From Sporosarcina cyprini (GTDB lineage: Bacteria > Bacillota > Bacilli > Bacillales_A > Planococcaceae), in contig NZ_JAKMHX010000021.1 in NCBI RefSeq assembly GCF_022048975.1, forward strand, positions 1 to 64,000: a stretch of DNA of 64,000 nt, read 5' to 3'. The notes beneath the pieces are model-generated. The model was not told the origin of the DNA. It ran no database searches and was given only the letters and a program-made list of their open reading frames with translations. Of the stretch, positions 1-8,586 are shown piece by piece (positions within the stretch are counted from its first letter, which is position 1; every line of letters starts with the position of its first letter). A program made the position numbers and the translations under genes.

Positions 1-310
1 GAGGCTTCCTGCGTTGTGTCTTCAGCGGCAGATTGTACATCTTACGCATTCGGCGAATCCTCTTGATGTTCACCACAACACCGTACTGTCTGTAGAGTTC
101 ATTTTTGAACCTCACATCCCCCAAGTTTCCGCCGTGCGTAACATAGAGGGATAACATCTGATTCAACAAGGGCTTGTCCCGTTCCGCTTGTGTCTCCGTC
201 TTTTCTTCTGACAGTAATTTATAGTAATAAGAACGGCTGAGCTTGGTGATGCTTGTCAGCAGACTGATCGGATATCGGTCCTTGTAGGCTTCAATAAACT
301 CAAAATCCAT
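1..310 (-). CDS. IS3-family transposase OrfB, N-terminal part (cut by window edge)
   Basis: The frame opens at an ATG at 310 and runs off the left edge, giving about 103 residues. They resemble the N-terminal helix-turn-helix region (HTH_21 type) of IS3-family OrfB, including a run of Tyr residues near residue 27 and a basic KRIRRMRK segment. The DDE integrase core lies beyond the window. OrfB is in the -1 frame relative to OrfA just upstream, as expected for IS3 elements that make an OrfAB fusion transposase by ribosomal frameshifting. Whether the element is complete cannot be seen here. Confidence 0.85.
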   Translation of the reverse strand, partial: MDFEFIEAYKDRYPISLLTSITKLSRSYYYKLLSEEKTETQAERDKPLLNQMLSLYVTHGGNLGDVRFKNELYRQYGVVVNIKRIRRMRKMYNLPLKTQRRKP

Positions 311-321
311 CTGTGTTGCGT

Positions 322-612
322 TCACCCCCTTTTCAATTGTAAAAGCTTTTTTAAATAGAGAATCTCTAGTTTCAGCCGTTCGTTCTCTTCCGCCAAATCT
401 TCCTGCTTTATTCTTCCTTTGTTCATCTGTCCGCGGGTATCCCGCAGGGATTCAAACGATTTGGTATCCTGCACAATTTTAGCCCACTCATAGATTCTTC
501 TCCGGTTTGATATGTTGAACCGTTTTGTGAGAGCACTCGCTTTGTGGCCTTCAAAAAACAATTCTACTACCTCTTTTTTCTCTTCAAATGTGTAGTTTCT
601 CTTCTTACCCAT
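322..612 (-). CDS. IS3-family transposase OrfA (helix-turn-helix protein)
   Basis: A 96-residue protein with an N-terminal HTH_28/Tnp_1-like fold (motif KRFNISNRRRIYEWAK near residue 30) and a C-terminal leucine-zipper-like helix with EENERLKLEILYLKK. This is the classic arrangement of IS3-family OrfA, which binds the terminal inverted repeats and multimerises through the zipper. The gene has the usual length, is undamaged, and overlaps the frameshift site that links it to OrfB. The start is the ATG at 612. Confidence 0.9.
   Translation of the reverse strand: MGKKRNYTFEEKKEVVELFFEGHKASALTKRFNISNRRRIYEWAKIVQDTKSFESLRDTRGQMNKGRIKQEDLAEENERLKLEILYLKKLLQLKRG
346..352 (-). other. Programmed -1 frameshift site A_AAA_AAG of the IS3 element
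   Basis: On the minus strand the OrfA codons TTA-AAA-AAG form the canonical slippery heptamer A AAA AAG. After a -1 slip the frame stays open through KAFTIEKGVNATQ and enters OrfB at its Met. The OrfA stop is at 322-324 and the OrfB ATG at 310, so the geometry matches known IS3-family OrfAB fusions. Confidence 0.8.
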
Positions 613-639
613 AGTAGCAGCACTCCTATCTAAAGTAGT

Positions 640-675
640 TTCAGTATAGTGTGCGCTTTATAGATTGTCTCTTCA
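640..675 (-). repeat. Candidate terminal inverted repeat / element end of the IS3 copy
   Basis: Upstream of OrfA the minus strand reads TGAAGAGACAATC followed by AAAGCGCACACTAT. The 5'-TG start is typical of IS3-family ends. The opposite end lies outside the window, so the inverted repeat and any target duplication cannot be confirmed. Confidence 0.4.
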
Positions 676-689
676 GATGGTATTATCTC

Positions 690-795
690 AGGGCGTATGC
701 GCGGGTAGCAACTGCTTATGCGCGGCTACCGTTTGTGAGGCTTTCAACTGTTTATGCGCGGGTACCACGACCGTTTGCACAGGCAGGTACCGGGA
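690..795. repeat. Short intergenic array with a TATGCGCGG core, ~21-bp period
   Basis: The core TATGCGCGG occurs at 696, 717 and 753. Degenerate copies lie near 733 (TTTGTGAGG) and 774 (TTTGCACAGG), giving steps of 21, 16, 20 and 21 bp. Two units are nearly identical, of the form AACTG(C/T)TTATGCGCGG(C/G)TACC. The array sits between the IS end and the brnQ terminator. It resembles in period, but not in core, the arrays at 20131-20487 and 37213-37364. No gene is supported in 676-883. Confidence 0.55.
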
Positions 796-821
796 CACCT
801 GGCAAGATTTAATTGATAACG

Positions 822-871
822 AAAAAAGGCTGTCACAGACAATCAGTTTTCACTGACTATCTGGACAGCCT
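822..871 (-). terminator. Rho-independent terminator of brnQ
   Basis: On the minus strand a long stem pairs AGGCTGTC with GACAGCCT around an inner TCAGTgaaaACTGA helix. It is followed by a run of six T. It lies 13 bp past the brnQ stop. Confidence 0.8.
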
Positions 872-883
872 GTATCTCTATTG

Positions 884-2230
884 TTAATACGCTCTTCTGA
901 ATACCTTTACTAGCAATCCTGAAATCAGGATGACGATGACGACTGGCAATACCCATCCTAGACCGTGGGAGTACAGCGGCAAGGCTTTATCTAAAAATGC
1001 AGTCATTGTTTCAAGCCAAGCCGGCCGTGTTGCCTCCAGCGATGCATAGAAGCTTGATATGGCATCTACCAGGCTGATTAAGAACGCTACTGCGGTTGCA
1101 CTGACATAGACAATTCTTGAATGATCGAACAACGGTGACAGGAATGTCAGCAGCATCAGAACTACTGCCAGTGGATATAAAAACAATAATACTGGGATGG
1201 AATAGGTAATTATGTTATCCAACCCGAAATTGGAGACGATGAAACAGAACAGCGAGAAGATGGTTACATACGCTTTATAGCTAATGCGTGGAAAGAGAGA
1301 ATTAAAATATTCCCCGCATGCTGTTACAAGACCGATGCTCGTGGTCAGGCAAGCCAAGATGATAATGACCGCCAGCAGAACTGTTCCAAATGTTCCAAAA
1401 TAGTAGGAGGACGCTTTACTCAAAACCGGCCCGCCTGTTTCAAACAATCCAAACGTTCCTGTAGAGGAAGCTCCCAGGTAGGCGATTCCAATATAGATAA
1501 TTGCTAAAAACCCTGCAGCTACTACACCAGTTTTGGCAGTAGCTTTCATGATTTGGACATTGTCCGTCACGCCGAGCGCACGGATGGAATTAATGACAAT
1601 GATCCCAAACACAAGAGAAGATAGCACATCCATCGTATTATACCCTTCCAGGAATCCTTTGAAGAATGGGATGGTCTGATAATCGCCATGCGCCGGTTCC
1701 ATTGGTCCGATTGGGTTAATAAAAGCTACCACCAATAACACTAACAATAAAATAATGATAGCAGGTGACATGATCTTTCCGATGCGGTCCACAATTTTAC
1801 TTGGATTGAGCGAAAGCCAGAATGTCACCCCGAAAAAGACGAGTGTAAAAATGAACAATGCCAGTGTTCCATAGCCAGACGGAATATACGACGAGATGCC
1901 AATATCATAGGCCACTGCACCGGTACGCGGAGCGGCGAAGAACGGTCCAATCGTTAAATAAAGGACAGACGTAAAGATAATCCCATAAATTGGATGCACT
2001 CTACTCGCTAGCATTTGCAGATTTTTACTTCCTGAGAAGCCCATCGCCACGATGCCTAAAAACGGCAAACCGACTCCGGTAATGAGAAAGCCTAGAATAG
2101 CCGGCCACAAGGATTCTCCGGCATTTTGTCCCAATGAAGCCGGGAAAATAAGATTACCTGCTCCGAAGAACAGGGCGAACAACATGACGCCGATTAACAG
2201 AAATGATGAGAATGATATTTTTTGCTGCAA
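884..2230 (-). CDS. brnQ: Branched-chain amino acid:cation symporter BrnQ (LIVCS family)
   Basis: A 448-residue polytopic membrane protein. The N-terminal segment SFSSFLLIGVMLFALFFGAGNLIFPASLG is the family hallmark (FGAGNLIFP motif), followed by about twelve hydrophobic segments. Members import Leu, Ile and Val with Na+ or H+. I place the start at a TTG at 2230, because AGGAGGG lies nine bases upstream and the protein then has the family length. A longer frame from 2320 adds an unrelated Cys/His-rich stretch. The gene is a single transcription unit with its own terminator. No T-box or other leader is evident in the ~200 bp upstream. Confidence 0.92.
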   Translation of the reverse strand: MQQKISFSSFLLIGVMLFALFFGAGNLIFPASLGQNAGESLWPAILGFLITGVGLPFLGIVAMGFSGSKNLQMLASRVHPIYGIIFTSVLYLTIGPFFAAPRTGAVAYDIGISSYIPSGYGTLALFIFTLVFFGVTFWLSLNPSKIVDRIGKIMSPAIIILLLVLLVVAFINPIGPMEPAHGDYQTIPFFKGFLEGYNTMDVLSSLVFGIIVINSIRALGVTDNVQIMKATAKTGVVAAGFLAIIYIGIAYLGASSTGTFGLFETGGPVLSKASSYYFGTFGTVLLAVIIILACLTTSIGLVTACGEYFNSLFPRISYKAYVTIFSLFCFIVSNFGLDNIITYSIPVLLFLYPLAVVLMLLTFLSPLFDHSRIVYVSATAVAFLISLVDAISSFYASLEATRPAWLETMTAFLDKALPLYSHGLGWVLPVVIVILISGLLVKVFRRAY

Positions 2231-2439
2231 TGAGGTGTTCCCTCCTAAATGTAAGTGTAAGCAACCGTTATGCAATATATCAATGTCACTCATCATACCG
2301 TCCGAACAGCTAAAAAGCAATCATATTTATATTTTAAAATAATATTTTCATTTCATACTATTCATTATTTTTAAATGAATAGAAACGTTATTGCATCACA
2401 ACATTAAAAGATCAGTACTGTAGAAAATAAATCTATGAA

Positions 2440-5400
2440 TCATTTAATAAAAAAAGCTGTTTTACTATATCCTTCCTTCGATTTCGTCACTTCTAATATA
2501 GCAGGGAATGCCGCTTTCAGTTCATCTACATGGGAGATGACACCAATCATTCTTCCTGAACGCTGGAGATCAATTAAGGCATCAATGGCCTTTTGAAGTG
2601 ATTCCGAGTCTAGCGTGCCAAAACCTTCATCGATAAACATCGTTTCAATCGATACAGAACCTTGGAAGCTTTGGATGACATCGGACATGCCAAGTGCGAT
2701 ACAGAGCGAGGCATTAAATTTCTCGCCTCCCGAGAGTGTTTTGACATCTCTGTTTTGGCCCGTGTACGCATCGTAAATATCAAGGCCAAGCCCGCTTTGC
2801 TTGCCACGGGCTTCCTGCCTGTCACTGCGGATCAATTCATATTGTCCATTTGACATTTCACGCAGGCGGCTGTTGGCTGATGCTACAATCCGCTCTAAAT
2901 AATCAATTTGAATGAATCGCTCAAATGACAGTTTTAATCTATTTTGTCCGCGCAGCAAATCATAGAGTTCACTCACTTTGCCGATCTTTTTCTCTAATCC
3001 TACGAGGTTGCCTGAAGACTTCAACAGCTGGTCCTTGCTTTCGCTCAACGCCTTTTCACTTGCGACGGACGCATGATAATTGCCCAATGCCATTTCATAT
3101 TCCTTTTTCAATTTCTCCGTCATCGCTGCGATTGCCGTTATATCGCTCTTCGCCTTTCCTTCAACTTGTTGTCTTAATGAAAGGATCATTTCTTTCGTGG
3201 CATGTGCTTTCTGCTTGAATTCTTGGATCGCATTCCGAAGATCTTTTCGTTCTTGTGCTGTCAAGGCCGCTTCTTTATAATCCTCCATCGTAAGGAACCC
3301 AGCTAATTGGAGTGCTTCCTTGAATTGCTTCTCAGCATTCTCTTTTCGGAGAAGCCGTTGCTCTAATGCTTGCACGGAAAATTGTTCGGCGGCAGCCGCT
3401 TTGGTCAAACGCTCCTTGCTCTCCTCATATCTCTTTTGCACCACAGAAAATAGTTCGTCGAGTTCCCTCTTAGCTTTCTCCAGCGCAGCGATCTGTTTTT
3501 CCAGGAAAGCGGCATCTCGATATTCCGGAGGAACCGATTCAACCAGCTGTTCAAACCGGGCTTGCAATTTCCCCAGTGTCGCCTGTTCTTCGACCAATTT
3601 TCTCTCGGCCGTCTCCTTCTCAATTTGGAGCTGGTCCTGTTCACCGGCTCCGTCTTTCCATTGTTTTTTCAATGTAGTAAGCGTGGTTCTCTTTTGGCGC
3701 ATTTGAATTAATCGTTCTTCCAGCCCTTTTTGTACAGCAAGAAGCTCATCGTAAGTGTCTTCAATTTTTTGCGCATCCAGCTGGCGCTTTTTCTCTTCCA
3801 GCTGCAAACCAACCGCTTCAGAGGCAGCGAGTTGATTGCGATACATCGTTTCGTGCTTCGATAACTTTAACCTTTCCGCTTCCACCAAATCCTTGGATAG
3901 TGACAGATCTTCTTGACCGTCCATTTTCGTCGGATGATCGGTGCTTCCACATACAGGGCATGGTTTCCCATCTTGTAGAGTGTGCGCCAGAAGGGAAGCC
4001 TGATTATCGAACCATCTCTGTTCTAGCAAAAGGAATTCACGCTGCAATTGATTGAAATGAATCGCCTCTTCCTCTACTGCTTGTTTGGCTGTTTCATGCT
4101 TCTGGCGTAGTTTTTCGTAGTCTGCCATCAACGTAATCTTCGTTTTCAGTTCATTCACTTCATCAACAACTTGCTCGTAACCTTCCACTTCGCGTTCTAT
4201 CTTTTCAACCTCATTCGCTAACCGAATCACTTCATTTCGCTTTTCAGTCAAACGGTCATTAATGTTCGACATATTGGAATGAAGAATTTCCACTCTCTTT
4301 TTCATACTATCGAGCTCCGCTTGTTTTTCCTTCAATGTGATGACGACCGGCACATACTGTCGCAGTGAAGTCAGCTCCGTTTGAAGATGTTCCCTTTCGT
4401 CCTGCCGCTCTTCGATTTTCCCCTTTTCCAATTCAGCAGATGCAAACAACTCCCTCGCCTGCACCGCTTCCTTTTTGCTACGTTCGACCGCTTCCTTTTG
4501 AGCCAGCCATTCTTTTCTCAATTCTGCATACTGAAGCTCAATGCCTTCGATGGAAGCCGCTTGTTCCGCCCGTTCCAGACTCCGTTCCTTTTGTTCTAGA
4601 ATCGGCTGTTTCTCCGCTATTTGCCTAGCCAGGTTTTCCTTCCGTTCCAAGTCATCGAAAAGCTGATTAATCATTTTGGCTGCATGGTAGCTCGTTTGCA
4701 CTTCGGCATGTCTTGCATAAGCATCTTCGTATTTTTTTTGGTTTTCTTTAATTTTATTTCCATAATACACGAGCTCGTCATCCAAGCCTTCCACAATTTG
4801 ATAAATGTTCGGCTGTTCATTTTCCAGCGAACGGAATAATAAGGAGTCACGATGCGGAACAGCTGACGGAATTCTTCGGATCAACCCGTCAAATGATTGG
4901 CGCTCCCGTTCCCACTCCACTTTCAAGTCATCCCTCTGCACTTTCAGCCGATCGACAAGCTGACGATACGGCTCTGTTTTGAAAATCTTTCGGAGAATGG
5001 CTTCCTTATTATCTGTATCTGAAGTAAGGAACTTTCGAAATTCTCCTTGCGGCAGCATGATGATCTGACTGAATTGCGCATACGTAAAACCAATGAGACC
5101 TTCAATCTTTTGATTGATTTCTGAAACGATTTGTCTGTCAACAGCCGGAATCTCTCCATTGTTCGATACTTCCACTAACTCACATCTGCCGGGTGTTTCC
5201 GACCTGTTTCCTGCTTTCGTATACGGAATTTGGCGGAGAACACGATACCGGCGACCGCGCACTTCAAATAAGAGCTCTACCCCCGTTTGGACCGAATCAT
5301 CAGCGAAATCACTGCGCATCGCCCGGCTGTCTGTCCTGTCTTCACCGCTAGCCAGTCCATACAAGGCATAGCATATCCCGTCAAAAATCGTCGTCTTGCC

Positions 5401-5517
5401 CGCACCGGTCGCTCCTGATATGACAAATAGACGATGGCTGTCCAACTCCGTAAAATCGATAACTTCCGTCGCTTTATATGGACCGAATGCGGTCATGCTC
5501 AATTTTATCGGCCTCAT
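2440..5517 (-). CDS. sbcC: Exonuclease subunit SbcC (Rad50-like SMC ATPase)
   Basis: A 1025-residue SMC-type protein. The N-terminal ATPase half carries Walker A GATGAGKT (about residue 36). Two long coiled-coil arms flank a zinc hook CPVCGSTDH near residue 519. The C-terminal half has signature LSGGEKFNASL and Walker B FIDEGFG. With SbcD it forms the SbcCD (Rad50-Mre11) nuclease that opens hairpins and protein-blocked DNA ends. The ATG lies one base after the sbcD stop, so the two are translationally coupled. The length is normal for Bacillales and no damage is seen. Several frames on the other strand here are shadows of the coiled coil. Confidence 0.97.
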   Translation of the reverse strand: MRPIKLSMTAFGPYKATEVIDFTELDSHRLFVISGATGAGKTTIFDGICYALYGLASGEDRTDSRAMRSDFADDSVQTGVELLFEVRGRRYRVLRQIPYTKAGNRSETPGRCELVEVSNNGEIPAVDRQIVSEINQKIEGLIGFTYAQFSQIIMLPQGEFRKFLTSDTDNKEAILRKIFKTEPYRQLVDRLKVQRDDLKVEWERERQSFDGLIRRIPSAVPHRDSLLFRSLENEQPNIYQIVEGLDDELVYYGNKIKENQKKYEDAYARHAEVQTSYHAAKMINQLFDDLERKENLARQIAEKQPILEQKERSLERAEQAASIEGIELQYAELRKEWLAQKEAVERSKKEAVQARELFASAELEKGKIEERQDEREHLQTELTSLRQYVPVVITLKEKQAELDSMKKRVEILHSNMSNINDRLTEKRNEVIRLANEVEKIEREVEGYEQVVDEVNELKTKITLMADYEKLRQKHETAKQAVEEEAIHFNQLQREFLLLEQRWFDNQASLLAHTLQDGKPCPVCGSTDHPTKMDGQEDLSLSKDLVEAERLKLSKHETMYRNQLAASEAVGLQLEEKKRQLDAQKIEDTYDELLAVQKGLEERLIQMRQKRTTLTTLKKQWKDGAGEQDQLQIEKETAERKLVEEQATLGKLQARFEQLVESVPPEYRDAAFLEKQIAALEKAKRELDELFSVVQKRYEESKERLTKAAAAEQFSVQALEQRLLRKENAEKQFKEALQLAGFLTMEDYKEAALTAQERKDLRNAIQEFKQKAHATKEMILSLRQQVEGKAKSDITAIAAMTEKLKKEYEMALGNYHASVASEKALSESKDQLLKSSGNLVGLEKKIGKVSELYDLLRGQNRLKLSFERFIQIDYLERIVASANSRLREMSNGQYELIRSDRQEARGKQSGLGLDIYDAYTGQNRDVKTLSGGEKFNASLCIALGMSDVIQSFQGSVSIETMFIDEGFGTLDSESLQKAIDALIDLQRSGRMIGVISHVDELKAAFPAILEVTKSKEGYSKTAFFIK

Positions 5518-5518
5518 C

Positions 5519-6664
5519 TTACGCTTCCTCCTTATTCATTACATCATGCAGTAGGTTAGCCAGGATGGAGAGCGTTTCCTCATCTGCCTCCGCCTCTTTC
5601 ATCTCAGTATAGAACACACGGAAAAGATCCAAATCACTCGGTTTCGAATGCATTTCCGCAGATCTGTTTTCAATAGTGGCTGCCATTTTCGGTAACGCTC
5701 TCTCTATATGCATGGCATTCGGATAGACAGAGCGGACCTTTTCCATCGGATACAAGACAGGCGTTTCATCCTGCAACTGAATGAAGACAAAATCCTCGCT
5801 CGGTTCATGCCGCAATATTTCATCTATCGTTCCTTTGACTGTCCTCAAATCCTTCTCGGGAATCAATTCCCGTTTTTCCACTGTCACTTGGCCCTCTCCG
5901 TCCATGTCGACGATGTAAAACCCTTTCACATGATGCTCTTCTGAGATTGAATATTTCATAGGCGAGCCGGCATATCTGATCTTTTCCTGCCCGACAAAGT
6001 GTGCTTGGTGCAAATGGCCAAGCGCCGTGTAGTGAAATGGCTTAAACAGTTCTGCAGAAACATATTCAGCCCCGCCTATGGAGAGGGGCCTCTCCGAATC
6101 ACTTGTATTCTCCGCTTCTTCCCCACCTGGCGTGACAAACGCATGTCCAATCAATACATGGCGCGCATCTGGCGCAAGGTGGATCTCCTCGATAATGCGC
6201 TTCATGGCACTATTGAAGTCCCGTATCGTATCGTCTTCATAAAAATGTCTGCACACAGAAGGATCCGCGAAAGGCACGGGATGAAAATGCACCTCTCCAT
6301 CTGCATCTTCCAATACGAACGGCGTCGTCTGCTTCGCCAGACGCCCAACTATGTAGAGACCATTTTTCCGCAGCAGGTCGCTTCCAAAATGAAGACGGCT
6401 TGGGCTGTCATGATTGCCTGCAACCGCAATGACTGGCGTATGCAGCTCCATCACGATTTCCTGCAACACTTCATCTAATAGATTCACCGCTTCTGTCGGC
6501 GGAACGGCCCGGTCATATAAATCGCCCGCGATAATGACGGCATCAGGCTTTTCTTCTTTTATCGCATCTATGAATTGTCGTAATACAAAACGCTGTCCGT
6601 CTGTCATATAGACACCTTGAACAAGTTTGCCAAGATGCCAATCCGCTGTATGGAAAAACTTCAT
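5519..6664 (-). CDS. sbcD: Exonuclease subunit SbcD (Mre11-like metallophosphoesterase)
   Basis: A 381-residue calcineurin-like phosphoesterase with all metal-binding blocks in order: the N-terminal DWHLGK (D/H pair), GDLYDR (about residue 47), GNHDSPSRL (about residue 103), VLIGHAF, and GHLHQAH (about residue 217). It is the nuclease subunit of SbcCD, with Mn2+-dependent exo- and endonuclease activity on double-stranded ends and hairpins. It is the first gene of the sbcD-sbcC pair. The 5' region is shared with the divergent manganese ABC operon. I see no LexA-type box there. Confidence 0.97.
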   Translation of the reverse strand: MKFFHTADWHLGKLVQGVYMTDGQRFVLRQFIDAIKEEKPDAVIIAGDLYDRAVPPTEAVNLLDEVLQEIVMELHTPVIAVAGNHDSPSRLHFGSDLLRKNGLYIVGRLAKQTTPFVLEDADGEVHFHPVPFADPSVCRHFYEDDTIRDFNSAMKRIIEEIHLAPDARHVLIGHAFVTPGGEEAENTSDSERPLSIGGAEYVSAELFKPFHYTALGHLHQAHFVGQEKIRYAGSPMKYSISEEHHVKGFYIVDMDGEGQVTVEKRELIPEKDLRTVKGTIDEILRHEPSEDFVFIQLQDETPVLYPMEKVRSVYPNAMHIERALPKMAATIENRSAEMHSKPSDLDLFRVFYTEMKEAEADEETLSILANLLHDVMNKEEA

Positions 6665-6792
6665 TCTGCCTCTCCCCCCGATTCTAGTTCTCCTTTTATT
6701 TTACAGTACTTTCTTGTGATAGCCATAGCAATCCAAAACGAAAGGAATTGAAAAAGTTATGGAACAATATCAAACTATCCAAGAAAAAAGAC

Positions 6793-6821
6793 TTTACTCT
6801 GAAACTAAGATATACTATACT
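6793..6821 (+). promoter_or_regulatory. Sigma-A-type promoter of the mnt ABC operon
   Basis: TTTACT (6793-6798), a 17-bp spacer and TATACT (6816-6821) form a good SigA promoter. The predicted start site, about 6828, falls inside the first MntR-like operator. This geometry suits repression. Confidence 0.6.
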
Positions 6822-6826
6822 GACAT

Positions 6827-6846
6827 AAGTTGCTCAAGGGAAACTT
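6827..6846. promoter_or_regulatory. MntR-like operator 1
   Basis: The imperfect palindrome AAGTTGCTCAAGGGAAACTT resembles the MntR/DtxR-family manganese box (Bacillus sites contain TTGCCTTAAGGAAA). It covers the predicted transcription start of the ABC operon and is repeated almost exactly at 6920. Confidence 0.6.
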
Positions 6847-6850
6847 TGAT

Positions 6851-6913
6851 AGTAGTGTTCATACATCACCTCGTAAAGCATATAGTCGACCACATATTGA
6901 ACTACTTTTTTTA
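6851..6913 (+). promoter_or_regulatory. Possible leader stem-loop followed by a T-run
   Basis: AGTAGTGTTC (6851) can pair with GAACTACT (6899-6906) with one bulge, followed by seven T. It lies between the two MntR-like boxes in the 5' leader. It could act as an attenuator or be fortuitous; the stem is short and the loop long. Confidence 0.25.
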
Positions 6914-6919
6914 ACCTAA

Positions 6920-6939
6920 AAGTTGCACAAGGGAAAGTT
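6920..6939. promoter_or_regulatory. MntR-like operator 2
   Basis: AAGTTGCACAAGGGAAAGTT differs from the 6827 copy at only two positions and starts 93 bp downstream of it. It ends 20 bp before the chosen start codon of the first ABC gene. Confidence 0.55.
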
Positions 6940-6959
6940 GGATGATTGGAGTGAAAAGC

Positions 6960-7703
6960 ATGAAAGACCAAATACGCGTCCATGACGTATCAGTATCCTA
7001 TTATGGAAATCCCGTGTTGGTGGATGTGTCCTTCACATTCACATCAGGGAATCTTATCGGCATATTGGGCCCAAACGGCGCCGGCAAGTCGACATTGATG
7101 AAAGCAATGCTCGGTTTAATACCAAATGATAAGGGTTCAGTCGAAATTAACGGAAAACCGATTAAAGAAGTCCGTAAGCAAATTGCTTATGTTCCGCAAA
7201 GATCCAATATCGACTGGAACTTTCCGATCACTGTGAAGGATACTGTACTTTTAGGGACGTATCCCAAGCTTGGTCTTTTCCACAGACCGAAAAAAGAGCA
7301 TAAGGAATGGGCTATGCAATGCCTGGAGCAGGTGGGCATGGCGGATTTTGCGAATCAGCAAATCGGGGAACTTTCTGGAGGACAGCAGCAGCGTGTTTTC
7401 CTGGCACGGGCGCTTGCACAACAAGCAGACATTTTCTTCCTCGATGAACCGTTTGTCGGCATTGACGTTTCAAGTGAAGAAGTAATCATTGGCATATTAA
7501 AACTGCTTCGCGATGAGGGGAAACTCGTGTTTGTCGTTCATCACGACTTGACGAAAGTGAAACATTACTTTGACGAGCTTGTCTTGATCAATAAAAATTT
7601 GATTGCTGCCGGACCGGTACAAGAAATTTTTACGACAGAAAACATGACGAGAGCCTATCAGCGTCCATTTTCAATGGTTGAAGGATCGGAGGTGCCTTTA
7701 TGA
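6960..7703 (+). CDS. mntA: Manganese (metal) ABC transporter ATP-binding protein
   Basis: A 247-residue ATPase with Walker A GPNGAGKST (about residue 35), Q-loop YVPQRS, signature LSGGQQQRV, Walker B DIFFLDEP and an H-loop HHD. It energises metal uptake through the permease encoded next. The ATG at 6960 has GGAG eight bases upstream. An in-frame ATG at 6942 is possible but less well placed. The order ATPase-permease-binding protein is that of staphylococcal mntABC, hence the symbol; B. subtilis names these subunits differently. Manganese rather than zinc is inferred from the binding protein and the MntR-like operators. Confidence 0.9.
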   Translation: MKDQIRVHDVSVSYYGNPVLVDVSFTFTSGNLIGILGPNGAGKSTLMKAMLGLIPNDKGSVEINGKPIKEVRKQIAYVPQRSNIDWNFPITVKDTVLLGTYPKLGLFHRPKKEHKEWAMQCLEQVGMADFANQQIGELSGGQQQRVFLARALAQQADIFFLDEPFVGIDVSSEEVIIGILKLLRDEGKLVFVVHHDLTKVKHYFDELVLINKNLIAAGPVQEIFTTENMTRAYQRPFSMVEGSEVPL

Positions 7704-8557
7704 TCGATTTCATACATGATTTGCAAACGTATGCGTTTTTACAAAAAGCCTTTACGACATCGATTATGGTCGGCGTCATCTGCGGCGTCATCGGGAGCTT
7801 CATCGTCCTGCGGGGCATGGCGTTGATGGGTGATGCGATTTCACATGCCATCCTGCCTGGAGTGGCCATTTCCTATATGCTCGGCATTAACTATTTTTAT
7901 GGCGCCGTCCTGACAGGCGTTTTGACAGCGTTTGGAATCGGCGCCATCACGCAAAACAGCCGGATTAAAAGTGATTCATCGATCGGACTTGTCTTTTCTG
8001 CTTTTTTTGCCCTGGGAATCATCCTAATTAACCGGGCGAAAAGCGCTACCGATCTGACGCAAATCCTTTTCGGCAATGTACTTGCCGTCCGCACCTCGGA
8101 TATGTGGCTCACTTTGGCAATTGGCGGCCTCGTCTTGCTGGTCGTCATCATTTTCTATAAGGAATTGCTCATTTCCAGTTTTGACGAGACGATGGCGGCG
8201 GCATATGGATTACCGACACGCTTCATCCATTACGCCATCATGTTCCTGCTGACGTTAGTAACTGTCGCGTCCTTGCAGACAGTCGGTGTCATTTTGGTCG
8301 TATCGCTGCTCATCACACCAGCATCCACGGCTTATCTATTGACGAACCGACTCTCTGTCATGGTCGTCCTGTCAGCCATTTTCGGTGCCCTGTCTGCCGT
8401 AATCGGCCTGTATTTCAGTTTTCTTTACAACATGCCGTCGGGACCTGTTATTGCGCTCGTAACAACTGCCCTGTTTGTTCTGGCTTTCCTTTTTTCACCG
8501 AAGCAGGGGTTACTAGTCCGAAAACTGAAGTCCGCGAACAGAAAAAGATATGCATAA
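7700..8557 (+). CDS. mntB: Manganese ABC transporter permease (ABC-3 family)
   Basis: A 285-residue protein with eight or nine hydrophobic segments. Family sequences include GSFIVLRGMALMGDAISHAILPG (about residue 32) and VVSLLITPASTAYLLT (about residue 195), typical of Zn/Mn/Fe ABC-3 permeases such as MntB and ZnuB. Its ATG overlaps the stop of the ATPase gene by four bases (ATGA), so the two are translationally coupled. It forms the membrane channel of the importer. Confidence 0.93.
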   Translation: MIDFIHDLQTYAFLQKAFTTSIMVGVICGVIGSFIVLRGMALMGDAISHAILPGVAISYMLGINYFYGAVLTGVLTAFGIGAITQNSRIKSDSSIGLVFSAFFALGIILINRAKSATDLTQILFGNVLAVRTSDMWLTLAIGGLVLLVVIIFYKELLISSFDETMAAAYGLPTRFIHYAIMFLLTLVTVASLQTVGVILVVSLLITPASTAYLLTNRLSVMVVLSAIFGALSAVIGLYFSFLYNMPSGPVIALVTTALFVLAFLFSPKQGLLVRKLKSANRKRYA

Positions 8558-8586
8558 TATTCATGACATAAGGAAGGAGATTACAA

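Noticed and set aside
665..856. Plus-strand frame of 63 codons over the TATGCGCGG array
   Set aside because: It starts at TTG without a ribosome site, is Cys/Thr-rich because of the repeats, and runs into the brnQ terminator.
2610..5371. Many plus- and minus-strand frames of 60-130 codons inside sbcC
   Set aside because: They are shadows of the long coiled-coil gene, lack ribosome sites and have biased composition.
6665..6826. LexA (SOS) box in front of sbcD
   Set aside because: No GAAC-N4-GTTC element is present in the intergenic region.
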